Shown: positions 1 to 6,559 of the stretch, one piece after another
How the letters are laid out: every line of letters starts with the position of its first letter
Position numbering within the stretch: the stretch's first letter is position 1
Notes under the pieces: model-generated
Told to the model about the DNA's origin: nothing
The model's input: the letters and a program-made list of their open reading frames with translations, nothing else
Database searches by the model: none
Program-made: the position numbers and the translations under genes
Assembly: GCA_002336895.1 (NCBI GenBank)
Contig: DDFC01000030.1
Span: 121,236-128,449 of the forward strand
Origin: Verrucomicrobiaceae bacterium UBA1938
GTDB lineage: Bacteria; Verrucomicrobiota; Verrucomicrobiia; Verrucomicrobiales; Verrucomicrobiaceae
Direction: 5' to 3'
DNA length: 7,214 bases

Positions 1-24
1 CATTTTACCCATCATCATTCTACC
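1..24 (-). repeat. REP-like repeat copy A, left of the GxxExxY gene
   Basis: Read on the minus strand, this holds two half-units of the form GGTARAATGATG in a 15-bp period: GGTAGAATGATG first, then GGTAAAATG, cut by the window edge. It matches copy C (862-885) at 22 of 24 positions and the reverse complement of copy B at 21 of 24. It ends four bases before the ATG of the GxxExxY gene, so it forms nearly all of that gene's visible leader and leaves no room for a normal ribosome binding site. It may continue to the left of the window. Confidence 0.75.
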
Positions 25-28
25 AATC

Positions 29-814
29 ATGCCCATCGAAACATCCATTCAGATCGCTTGCATCAGCCAGCAGGAGTTTCACGAGATTGACGCGCGAATG
101 ATGGCGCATGCTTTTGACATCCAAAATGAGTTCGGACGTCTGCTTGACGAGCTCATTTACAAGAAAGCACTGGCCGAACGCTGCATCTCTGATGGCATGC
201 CGGCCAGACGAGAGGTAGGCATCCGTGTGGAACACCAATCGTTCGCCAAGGAATACTTCATCGACCTTTTGCTGTGTGACAGCACGATCATCGAAGCCAA
301 AACGGCGAGGGAAACCCTCGCGGCGCATCGCGGGCAGGGAATCAATTACCTGCTGCTTGCTGGGACGAAACACGGCAGCTTGGTGAACTTTCGTCCACCG
401 CGAGTTGTGCGGCATTTTCTTTCCACGCGTCTCACGCACGACATTCGCCGCGCTTTTGAAACCACGGAATCAAACTGGCCGCTCAATGAGGCGTTTATGA
501 ACTTGAGAGATGGTGTGATTGAACTGGGCCGGGACATCGGACTGGGCCTCGATCTGCCTCTTTATCGAGAGGCCATATCACATTTGATGCAATGCCCCCG
601 GCATCTCGTGCCACTTAAGAGTGGGAGTTCAATGGTGGGCCATCACGAGATGACTCTGCTGACGCCCGATGTGGGCCTGGCAATAACGGCCCTGAATGAC
701 AAGCACGACTTCGGAATTCATCTGCACCGCTTGCTGGCCTTAACGCCTCTGTCAGGCATTGCCTGGATCAATTTGAAACTCGGCGAAGTGCGCTTTGAAC
801 ACCTTCAAAGGTAA
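29..814 (+). CDS. GxxExxY family protein with C-terminal extension
   Basis: This 261-residue protein has a GxxExxY-family N-terminal half. The family is named for a motif; its fold is related to PD-(D/E)XK nucleases and its function is not established. The signature at about residues 34-47 reads EFGRLLDELIYKKAL, keeping E41 and Y44 but with Leu at the motif Gly. The nuclease-like core is visible as D79 (FIDLLL), E89-x-K91 (IIEAKTA), then Q103 with NYLLL, and VNF at 119-121. Typical family members end near residue 130. Here about 130 more residues follow, including GIAWINLKLGEVRF near the end; I recall longer family members with a similar tail but cannot verify this. The ATG lies 4 nt after repeat copy A and there is no Shine-Dalgarno site. 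The TAA stop (812-814) lies inside repeat copy B. Base composition is more AT-rich than the next genes. The family call is firm; the function is unknown. Confidence 0.88.
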   Translation: MPIETSIQIACISQQEFHEIDARMMAHAFDIQNEFGRLLDELIYKKALAERCISDGMPARREVGIRVEHQSFAKEYFIDLLLCDSTIIEAKTARETLAAHRGQGINYLLLAGTKHGSLVNFRPPRVVRHFLSTRLTHDIRRAFETTESNWPLNEAFMNLRDGVIELGRDIGLGLDLPLYREAISHLMQCPRHLVPLKSGSSMVGHHEMTLLTPDVGLAITALNDKHDFGIHLHRLLALTPLSGIAWINLKLGEVRFEHLQR

Positions 815-836
815 AATGATGGTGGGTAGAATGATG
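810..836 (+). repeat. REP-like repeat copy B, containing the GxxExxY stop codon
   Basis: Two half-units, GGTAAAATGATG (810-821) and GGTAGAATGATG (825-836), stand in a 15-bp period on the plus strand. The TAA of the first half-unit (812-814) is the stop codon of the GxxExxY gene. The TAG of the second (827-829) is in the same frame and gives a back-up stop. The orientation is opposite to copies A and C. Confidence 0.75.
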
Positions 837-861
837 TTTTCTGAATCCATCAAATCCCGAA

Positions 862-885
862 CATTTTACCCTTCATTATTCTACC
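862..885 (-). repeat. REP-like repeat copy C, containing the dehydratase stop codon
   Basis: On the minus strand this reads GGTAGAATAATG followed, 15 bp on, by GGTAAAATG. The TAG at 881-883 is the stop codon of the dehydratase gene, and a TAA 15 nt further is in the same frame. It matches copy A at 22 of 24 positions and shares its orientation. Confidence 0.72.
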
Positions 886-2059
886 AGTCCGTCACGCCGC
901 CATCGGGGCTGAACTCACGCAACACGATCTCCTGCTGGAAGGGATGCTTCTTCACCTCCGCTTCGTTGATCGTGATGCCGAGCCCAGGCTTGGTGTTTGG
1001 GCGGACGATGCGGCCTTGCTTCTCGATGGTGAATCCTTCCTCCACCACGTCCTGCCGCCATGGCACATCGTTGTGCACGGTTTCGCAGATGATGTAGCTG
1101 GGCTGTGAGAAGCCGAACTCCAGCGATGCGGCGGTGCTCACAGGCCCCTGCGGATTGTGCGGCGCGAGGGAGATGCGATGCGCCTCCGCCAGCGCGGCGA
1201 TGCGTTTGGCCGCGCTCAACCCGCCACAATGCGTGATGTCCAGCTGGCAGATCTCCACCGCGCGTTTTTCAAACATGTCCTTGAAGGTCTCCAGGTTCGT
1301 CACGCGCTCGCCGCTGGCCACGGGTGTGGTGAGCGCGGCATTGATGCGGGCCAGACCGTCCACGCATTCGGGCCAGCAGGGCTCCTCAAAGAAGTAGAGA
1401 CCGAAGTCATCCAGGGCCTTGCCAAACTTCAGCCCCATCGCAGGCGAGGGCCGCGCATGGCAGTCCACCATGATGTCGATGTCCGGCCCCACGGCTTCCC
1501 GCATGGCGGCCACGGCGGCTGCGGCGGCGCGCACGGGCTTCTGGCCCTCGATGGGCATGGTGCTGGGCACCGCCATGCTTTTAAAGGCAGTGTAGCCATC
1601 CTCCACGGCAGCCTGCGCCAGCTCGGCAAAGCGTTTGGCGTTGTCCGCCGGCGTTTGATAAAAGTCCTCCATCTTGCCGCCGCCGAGGTGGCAGTAGGTG
1701 CGCACAAAATCACGCACGGGACCGCCAAAGACCTTGGAGAGCGGCATGTTCGCCACCTTGCCCACGATGTCCCACAGCGCGAGGTCGATGCCCGCGATGG
1801 CTGTGGCCCGCACGATACCGTGCCCGTGCCAGAAGTGCTGCCGGTACATCATCTGCCACAGGTACTCCACCCGCGTGGGGTCTTCGCCGATGAGGAGATG
1901 GGACATGTCCTCGATCGCGCCGACGATGCTGCGCGTGTGCCACTCCAGCGTCGCCTCGCCCCAGCCGATGAGACCGGGCTGGTCCGTGACGACCTTGACG
2001 AAGATCCAGTTTCGCATCCGCGCGTGGCAGACGAGTGTTTCGATAGCGGTGATTTTCAT
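881..2059 (-). CDS. Mandelate racemase / D-galactonate dehydratase-type enolase superfamily enzyme
   Basis: This 392-residue protein is full length for the family. It is expected to be a cytoplasmic Mg2+-dependent enzyme that removes a proton next to a carboxylate, most likely dehydrating a sugar acid to a 2-keto-3-deoxy acid. The N-terminal capping domain runs to about residue 125 (MKITAIETLV; IDLALWDIVGK at 91-101; FGGPVRD at 111-117) and the barrel follows. Metal ligands are D199 (VDCHAR), E225 (FFEEP) and E251 (GERVTN). H201 and the D274/H301 dyad (QLDITH; APHNPQGP) match, at a constant offset of 16, the residues I recall for E. coli D-galactonate dehydratase. The ending PDGGVTDW also fits that family. 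The ATG overlaps the upstream gene's TGA by 4 nt, and I see no Shine-Dalgarno site, so translation is probably coupled. The TAG stop lies in repeat copy C. The substrate could be galactonate, gluconate, another aldonate or a uronate, so no gene symbol is given. Confidence 0.92.
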   Translation of the reverse strand: MKITAIETLVCHARMRNWIFVKVVTDQPGLIGWGEATLEWHTRSIVGAIEDMSHLLIGEDPTRVEYLWQMMYRQHFWHGHGIVRATAIAGIDLALWDIVGKVANMPLSKVFGGPVRDFVRTYCHLGGGKMEDFYQTPADNAKRFAELAQAAVEDGYTAFKSMAVPSTMPIEGQKPVRAAAAAVAAMREAVGPDIDIMVDCHARPSPAMGLKFGKALDDFGLYFFEEPCWPECVDGLARINAALTTPVASGERVTNLETFKDMFEKRAVEICQLDITHCGGLSAAKRIAALAEAHRISLAPHNPQGPVSTAASLEFGFSQPSYIICETVHNDVPWRQDVVEEGFTIEKQGRIVRPNTKPGLGITINEAEVKKHPFQQEIVLREFSPDGGVTDW

Positions 2060-3486
2060 GAGGCAATGTGGTTGGAAAGAGATTCGATCAATTGCTCCAG
2101 GCTGCCAGCCGCGACGACGGCGATGCTCTCCTGGTAGATGCCGGTATCGTAAAGCTCGCTCGGTGGCAGGTAGGAGGCGCCCCAGTCCGCGGCGATGGTG
2201 GCCACGATGACGACTTTATCCGGAAAGCGGCGGCGCAATTCGGTTTGCAGCAGGCTGTAACTCTCCCCCTGCACACCCACCCACACCGCATCGCCCATGT
2301 GCCAGACGACGACTTGCAGCGGAAAGCGGTCTCCCGCAGGCATCTGGTGGAGCTTGTGCAGCAGGCGCGTTTTGCGCTCGCTCATTGCACGGCAGTCGGC
2401 GGCGAAGGCTTCATCGCCAGCAGCACGTGCGGTGGCTTCGGCGGCCTGATAGTGATCCAGTTCCGCCTGCACCTGCGCCACCGTCGGCTGGCCGGGGCGG
2501 TAATGCAGTGGTTCATGCCAGCGCTGCAGTTTCCACCCGGCTTTGGTGTTGGGATCGATCTTCTCATGCTTCCACGCGCCGAGCGTTGCTCCGGAGACGA
2601 CCGCACCTTGATAAACAAAGGTCGTGCCTGCGGCGGGCAGTGCGGTGAGCGTCGAGAGTGCAGCGTAGCCCAGCTCTCGCCCATTGCGATCTGCCACGAC
2701 GGTGTCGCCGACGAAGCCCTCACGCGGTCCCAGCTCGCCGCTGGCACCCTGCAAAAACAGGCAGGGCGCGGAGGTCTCGCGCTCCACCAGCTCGCGCATC
2801 GCGCCGATGTAGTCGGGGCTGATCAGCGTGTTTTCCCATGCCAGCGTGGTGGGATGGCAGGCATAGTTCACGATGCTGGCGAGCATCCGCCCGTCATCCG
2901 CCGTCACCCGCGCCACGATCACGCTGTCATCCGCAGGCATTCCGGGATTATGGCCGCAGATGTATTGCATGCCGTCCCAGAAATCACGCTGCGTGGCCAG
3001 ACTGCAGCGGCCTCGGCCATACACGATGCCTGCTGGCTGCAAGGACGCGATGCATTGCCGCACGAGTCGGCCCGCTTTCTCACCCAAAGCATCGAGATAG
3101 GGTGGAATCAGATCTCCGCCGGGCAGCGTTGCCCGGTCCAGCCCCATGAGGCCCGCGCCGTGGGTGTGGGAAAAAACCACGAGCACCTCCTCCTGCGCCA
3201 CACCACCCATCTCCGCCGCCCGTTCCACGAGCTGCGCATGCTCTGTGGCTCCCATCACGCAATGATCCAGCGCCAGGAGGATCTGCCGCTGCTCCCCCTC
3301 CGTGGGCGCAAACACCGCCACCGTGGCCCGCAGCGGCCGATGCACCCCGGTGGCACGCTCATGCTTCGCCGCGCCCCACATCCGGTGGTAGATGTCCGTC
3401 GGAGGCGTGATGTCACACCATGAAAGAGCAAAACGGCACCGGCTCTGCGGCGCGGGGTCCTCGGTACGGGAGAGTTCGGGCATCAC
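2056..3486 (-). CDS. Neutral/alkaline non-lysosomal ceramidase-fold protein, probable cytoplasmic hydrolase
   Basis: The 476-residue protein has the N-terminal fold of neutral ceramidases. It opens with CRFALSWCDITPP (17-29), followed by SHTHGAG (106-112), NYACHPTTL (207-215), QGASGELGP (246-254) and QGESYSLLQTELRRRF (406-421). By eye the zinc ligands known from Pseudomonas ceramidase correspond to H107 or H109, H211, E408 and Y451. The catalytic serine of true ceramidases (GDxSP-type motif) aligns with G253, and no signal peptide is present. It is therefore probably a zinc hydrolase of another substrate inside the cell, not a secreted ceramidase. The short C-terminal sandwich of ceramidases is also absent. 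The start is GTG at 3484-3486 or the adjoining ATG at 3481-3483; an in-frame TGA lies two codons upstream. A GGAGG lies about 19-22 nt before, rather far. It is the first gene of an operon with the dehydratase (ATGA overlap). Confidence 0.85.
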   Translation of the reverse strand: MMPELSRTEDPAPQSRCRFALSWCDITPPTDIYHRMWGAAKHERATGVHRPLRATVAVFAPTEGEQRQILLALDHCVMGATEHAQLVERAAEMGGVAQEEVLVVFSHTHGAGLMGLDRATLPGGDLIPPYLDALGEKAGRLVRQCIASLQPAGIVYGRGRCSLATQRDFWDGMQYICGHNPGMPADDSVIVARVTADDGRMLASIVNYACHPTTLAWENTLISPDYIGAMRELVERETSAPCLFLQGASGELGPREGFVGDTVVADRNGRELGYAALSTLTALPAAGTTFVYQGAVVSGATLGAWKHEKIDPNTKAGWKLQRWHEPLHYRPGQPTVAQVQAELDHYQAAEATARAAGDEAFAADCRAMSERKTRLLHKLHQMPAGDRFPLQVVVWHMGDAVWVGVQGESYSLLQTELRRRFPDKVVIVATIAADWGASYLPPSELYDTGIYQESIAVVAAGSLEQLIESLSNHIAS

Positions 3487-3636
3487 ACATCAAAGGCACG
3501 CCAGGCCTCCAACTTTCATCGCGTCATGAATCTGCATCCTCATTTCAGGCACGCAAAGAACTCTGCTTCTGGTGCGGTTTTCGGACCACGAGGTTGCTGC
3601 GAAAGCAACCGGAACCGTCGCGTAGTCCTCAGCACC
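3487..3636. promoter_or_regulatory. Divergent intergenic control region
   Basis: These 150 bases separate the start of the minus-strand operon from the plus-strand propeller gene, so promoters for both should lie here. I see no convincing -35/-10 pair. Visible structure is the 19-bp inverted repeat at 3592-3610 and an 8-bp direct repeat, AGGCACGC, at 3494-3501 and 3547-3554, which may be chance. An ATG at 3526 is in frame with the propeller gene but would put 37 non-hydrophobic residues before a clear signal peptide. Confidence 0.5.
3592..3610. promoter_or_regulatory. Perfect inverted repeat, possible operator or leader hairpin
   Basis: GGTTGCTGCGAAAGCAACC has perfect 7-bp arms around a 5-nt centre. 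It ends 26 nt before the chosen ATG of the propeller gene. It could be a repressor site for the divergent pair or a hairpin in the plus-strand leader. No known operator consensus is recognised. Confidence 0.45.
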
Positions 3637-5196
3637 ATGACCTGTCGCCGCCGCTTCCCAGCCACCGCCGCCCTCGCTTTCGGTCTCGCCGCTTTCTCAT
3701 CTCTCCTGGCCGCAGACAGCGCAATCGACATCGGATCCCGACGCGAGCTGTTTGTGGATGATCTCTTGATCGACAAACTGAGCGGCAAGGCCGGGCAGCT
3801 TTTGCATCACCCGCAGATCCAGGAGATCGCGCTGCTGCATGACGAGCCCTGGGAGGGCAGCGGCAGCGGCTACCACAGCGTCTTCAAAGACGGGGACAAG
3901 TACCGCATGTACTACAAGAGCTGGCAGCTCACCGTCACAGCCCCCGGCAAGGTGAACACCGGCGAGCATCCGCTCTTCACCTGCTATGCGGAGAGCGATG
4001 ACGGCATTCACTGGCGCAAGCCCGCCCTGGGCCTGCATGAGTTCAAAGGCTCCAAGGCCAACAACATCGTCATCCCCCACGGCATGATGGGAAAGGTGAA
4101 CCCCGATGGTGGTCACCCTGCCATCTTTAAAGACGAAAATCCCGCCGCCCCTGCGGACGCCAGATACAAGGCCATCGTGCGCTCGAATTCACCGAAGGGA
4201 CTGCTCGCGCTGAAATCACCCGACGGCCTGCGCTGGTCCCCCATGGCCGATGCACCGGTCATCACCGATGGCGCATTCGATTCGCAAAATCTCGCGTTCT
4301 GGGATGCCCACAGCGGCCAGTATCGCGCCTACTGGCGCTACTTCACTGGCGGCACCACGGATGAAAAAAACTGGAAGCCCTCGGGTGACCGCGCCATCCG
4401 CACCGCGACCTCGAAAGACTTCATCCATTGGGAAAACCAGCACGATCTCAGCTACGTCGATTCTCCCAGCGAGCAGCTTTACACCAACCAAGTAAAACCC
4501 TACCACCGCGCCCCGCATCTTCTGCTCGGCTTTCCCACACGCTACACCGAGCGCGGCTGGTCAGACAGCATGCGTGCACTGCCGGAGCGCGAGAACCGCG
4601 AGTGGCGCTCCAAGGCCAGCGACCGCTACGGCATGGCCATCACCGAAGGCCTCTTCATGGCCAGCCGCGATGGCGTGAAATTCAAGCGCTGGAATGAGGC
4701 CTTCCTGCCGCCCGGCATCGAACGCCCCGGCACCTGGAACTACGGCCACCAGTACATCGCGTGGCATCCAGTGGAGACAAGGTCCGTTCTGGAAGGCGCG
4801 CCGAATGAGTTGAGCCTCTACGCCACCGAAAGCTACTGGACCGGCAAGAGCAGCGCCCTGCGCCGCTACACGCTGCGGCTCGACGGCTTTGTCTCCATTC
4901 ATGCCCCAAGGGGCGGCGGCGAGCTCATCACCAAGCCACTCACCTTCACTGGCAAGGCGCTAACGCTAAATTTCGCCAGCTCCGTCGCCGGTGGCATCCA
5001 GGTGGAGATCCAGGACGCAGATAGCAAACCCATCCCCGGCTTCTCTCTCGCCGACTCCCAGCCCGTCTTCGGCGACTCCCTGAACCGCACCGTGACTTGG
5101 AAAGAAGGCTCCGATGTGAGCGCCCTCTCCGGCAAACCCGTGCGCCTCCGCTTCGTGCTGGATGATGCGGATTTGTACTCGCTCAAGTTTGAATAA
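3637..5196 (+). CDS. Exported Asp-box beta-propeller, glycoside hydrolase-like protein
   Basis: The protein has 519 residues from the ATG at 3637. This start is chosen because it opens directly with a signal peptide: MTCRRR, a hydrophobic stretch AALAFGLAAFSSLLA, then a cut near AAD at 26-27. The mature part starts with ELFVDDLLIDKLSG (37-50). Four segments resemble the S-x-D-G-x-x-W Asp-box of sialidase and GH32/GH43-type propellers: SDDGIHW (120-126), SPDGLRW (194-200), SKDFIHW (259-265) and SRDGVKF (343-349). Aromatic-rich blades such as YRMYYKSW (89-96) and YRAYWRYF (229-236) fit sugar binding. Residues of about 415-519 look like a beta-sandwich (GGELITKPLTF; VRLRFVLDDADLYSLKF). It probably acts on a glycan outside the cytoplasm; catalytic acids cannot be assigned by eye. 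It is divergent from the dehydratase operon, which suggests shared control. No Shine-Dalgarno site is seen. Confidence 0.82.
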   Translation: MTCRRRFPATAALAFGLAAFSSLLAADSAIDIGSRRELFVDDLLIDKLSGKAGQLLHHPQIQEIALLHDEPWEGSGSGYHSVFKDGDKYRMYYKSWQLTVTAPGKVNTGEHPLFTCYAESDDGIHWRKPALGLHEFKGSKANNIVIPHGMMGKVNPDGGHPAIFKDENPAAPADARYKAIVRSNSPKGLLALKSPDGLRWSPMADAPVITDGAFDSQNLAFWDAHSGQYRAYWRYFTGGTTDEKNWKPSGDRAIRTATSKDFIHWENQHDLSYVDSPSEQLYTNQVKPYHRAPHLLLGFPTRYTERGWSDSMRALPERENREWRSKASDRYGMAITEGLFMASRDGVKFKRWNEAFLPPGIERPGTWNYGHQYIAWHPVETRSVLEGAPNELSLYATESYWTGKSSALRRYTLRLDGFVSIHAPRGGGELITKPLTFTGKALTLNFASSVAGGIQVEIQDADSKPIPGFSLADSQPVFGDSLNRTVTWKEGSDVSALSGKPVRLRFVLDDADLYSLKFE

Positions 5197-5211
5197 TGAC
5201 CCTTGGTCAGC

Positions 5212-6264
5212 TCACACCCCGTTGTGCTGCAGGTCAAAAGCAGGATCGAGCGCAGCACCGTCCAGCAGGTGCTCGACAAGGTGGCGTGCCAGCCAAGGGG
5301 CTCGCAAGGAGCCCTTGGAGCCGAGACCATTGAGGAAGGCCACACGTGGATGCATCGGATGCGTACCCATCAGCGCCTGGTGGTTTTTGATGATCGGGCG
5401 CACGGCCGTCTGCGCGGCGGTGATCTGCGCCGGGGCTTTGAGCAGGCTGCTCAGGTTCTGCTCCAGCTGCTGCAGCTGATCCGGCGCCGGTGTGTGGGGA
5501 TCATCGAACTGCCACTCATAGGTGGAGCCTGCACGCAGGCTGCCGTCCGGCCGCAGCAGCAGCCAGCATGAGCGGTTGAGAATGCGGCGCTCTCCCCGCA
5601 GGTCCGCCTGCACAGTCAAGATCGTGCCGCGCGCGGATTGGAAGGGCACCCAGTGGAAAAGCGGATGCTGCTGCGCGTCCCAGCCCTGCGCCCAGATGAC
5701 GTGGGAAAAGCGCTCGCCACGCCACTCCACACCTGCGGCATCGTCATGCACCTCCTCCGGCTTCACATCTGCCTGCATCCACGCGCCTTGCTGCTCGAAA
5801 AAGCGACGGCTGGCCTCCAGATACGCTGGTGTGTCCAGCCAGGCGGCATGGCGCTGTTGGAAGCCGTTTTCAGGAGTGTGAATGACCTCCGCATCCAGCA
5901 CCGGCGGCTGAGGATGGAGAAACGGCTGCATGTCCGCGTCTTGCCGACGCTTGTGCCACTTGGCGATCTCGGCCTCACTCTTCAGCAGGCGCACATACCC
6001 ACGCGGGAAGCAGAAGCGCTGATGCAGTAGCTGGCCGCAGTGGCGGTAAAAAGGCAGAGCCTCGCGGTAAAACTGCGCATAACGCCAGCTCACCGTCAGT
6101 CGCATGCCGGTGATCGGCGTCATGAGCCCGGCGGCCACCTTGGAGCACGTCAGCGCCTCCGCTCGATCCACGATGAGAAACGGCACCCCGCGCTCCCACA
6201 ACCGCCAGCCCAGCGCCGTACCAGCCAGCCCCTGGCCAATGATGAGAATGCGTGGGGAAGGCAT
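5212..6264 (-). CDS. FAD-dependent oxidoreductase, DAO (glycine/D-amino acid oxidase) family
   Basis: The protein has 350 residues from the ATG at 6262-6264. That start places the first strand, MPSPRILIIGQGLAGTALG, right at the N-terminus. The dinucleotide-binding motif is GQGLAG (10-15), and D33 at the end of the second strand should bind the FAD ribose. SKVAAGLMTPITGMR (41-55) and the C-terminal AVRP (287-290) with NGLGSKGSLRAPWLA (312-326) are typical of DAO-type flavoproteins, which oxidise amines or amino acids (glycine oxidase, MnmC C-domain and relatives). No methyltransferase domain is attached, so this is not full MnmC. The frame stays open upstream to 6360, but those 32 codons run through short reiterated words and look non-coding. 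The gene is convergent with the propeller gene, with 15 nt between the stops and no visible terminator. The substrate is unknown. Confidence 0.85.
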   Translation of the reverse strand: MPSPRILIIGQGLAGTALGWRLWERGVPFLIVDRAEALTCSKVAAGLMTPITGMRLTVSWRYAQFYREALPFYRHCGQLLHQRFCFPRGYVRLLKSEAEIAKWHKRRQDADMQPFLHPQPPVLDAEVIHTPENGFQQRHAAWLDTPAYLEASRRFFEQQGAWMQADVKPEEVHDDAAGVEWRGERFSHVIWAQGWDAQQHPLFHWVPFQSARGTILTVQADLRGERRILNRSCWLLLRPDGSLRAGSTYEWQFDDPHTPAPDQLQQLEQNLSSLLKAPAQITAAQTAVRPIIKNHQALMGTHPMHPRVAFLNGLGSKGSLRAPWLARHLVEHLLDGAALDPAFDLQHNGV

Positions 6265-6450
6265 GGAAGAAATGATGAATGAGCGAATCCGAGCCGAGGC
6301 AAGCGAGCAGACAGCCGCAGGGGTGAGCGAAGTGAATCCATTCGTCAATCCGAATGACAAAACATGCAGCTCGGCGGGTGGTTAATGCAGAAAACAGGTG
6401 GCGTGGAATAACGCATGCTCATGAATCGAGGTCATCCAGCTGCTCCGTTG

Positions 6451-6465
6451 AGCAAGTACCTTGCT
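6451..6465. promoter_or_regulatory. Short inverted repeat
   Basis: AGCAAGTACCTTGCT has perfect 6-bp arms around TAC. It could be a dyad operator or a small hairpin; with arms this short, chance is possible. Confidence 0.3.
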
Positions 6466-6510
6466 GACCAGAGCGAATTTCTGAAGGTATTTATAAGTTT
6501 GATCGACAAA

Positions 6511-6526
6511 TGGCGCGGAAGTGCCA
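6511..6526 (+). other. Hairpin with GNRA-type loop
   Basis: TGGCGCGGAAGTGCCA folds as a 6-bp stem (one G-U pair) closed by the tetraloop GGAA, which fits the stable GNRA class. It lies 58 nt before the NHL gene start. Its sense on the plus strand suggests a leader RNA element, but no known riboswitch family is recognised. Confidence 0.3.
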
Positions 6527-6540
6527 CATGAAATGGCTGA

Positions 6541-6559
6541 GCTGCTGACAGGCAGCAGC
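6541..6559. other. GC-rich hairpin upstream of the NHL gene
   Basis: GCTGCTGACAGGCAGCAGC has perfect 7-bp arms and a 5-nt loop. It is followed by CAGTATTTATTCCT, which is only weakly T-rich. It could be a weak terminator or attenuator or a leader hairpin; it ends 24 nt before the NHL ATG. Confidence 0.4.

Larger units (their letters stand above)
1..836. mobile_element. Candidate repeat-bounded GxxExxY cassette
   Basis: One gene lies between two short repeats in opposite orientation (1-24 and 810-836, 21 of 24 positions matching as an inverted pair). Base composition differs from the neighbours: hand counts give 31 G+C of 60 at 61-120, against 42 of 60 at 1441-1500 in the dehydratase gene. 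The layout suggests a unit that could have inserted just after the dehydratase gene. No target-site duplication or recognised transposase is seen, so mobility is an inference only. Confidence 0.3.
810..885. terminator. Possible bidirectional terminator hairpin between convergent genes
   Basis: Copies B and C are inverted relative to each other, with a 25-nt spacer (837-861). Pairing 810-833 with 862-885 gives a stem of about 24 positions with roughly two mismatches and three G-U pairs, in the RNA of either strand or nearly so. The stops of both convergent genes lie in its arms, so it could end both transcripts. There is no clean U-tract directly after the stem, so classic intrinsic termination is uncertain. 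Confidence 0.4.

Noticed and set aside
1..885. CRISPR-like array from the three short repeats
   Set aside because: Only three copies, in mixed orientation and with very unequal spacing (one interval holds a gene), so not a CRISPR array.
1157..2137. 326-codon plus-strand open frame opposite the dehydratase gene
   Set aside because: Shadow of a gene whose full catalytic set is visible on the other strand; the product is low-complexity and unrecognisable.
2068..3423. 451-codon plus-strand open frame opposite the ceramidase-like gene
   Set aside because: It is an antisense shadow of a well-supported gene with motifs; its translation is rich in His, Arg and Gly with no recognisable domain.
3526..3636. 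N-terminal extension of the exported propeller protein from the ATG at 3526
   Set aside because: The extra 37 residues are not family-like and would bury the clear signal peptide that starts at 3637.
5197..5211. Terminator between the convergent propeller and oxidoreductase genes
   Set aside because: Only 15 nt with no stem or T-run visible.
6265..6360. N-terminal extension of the oxidoreductase to 6360
   Set aside because: The FAD-binding strand begins right after the ATG at 6264, and the upstream codons lie in reiterated, apparently non-coding sequence.
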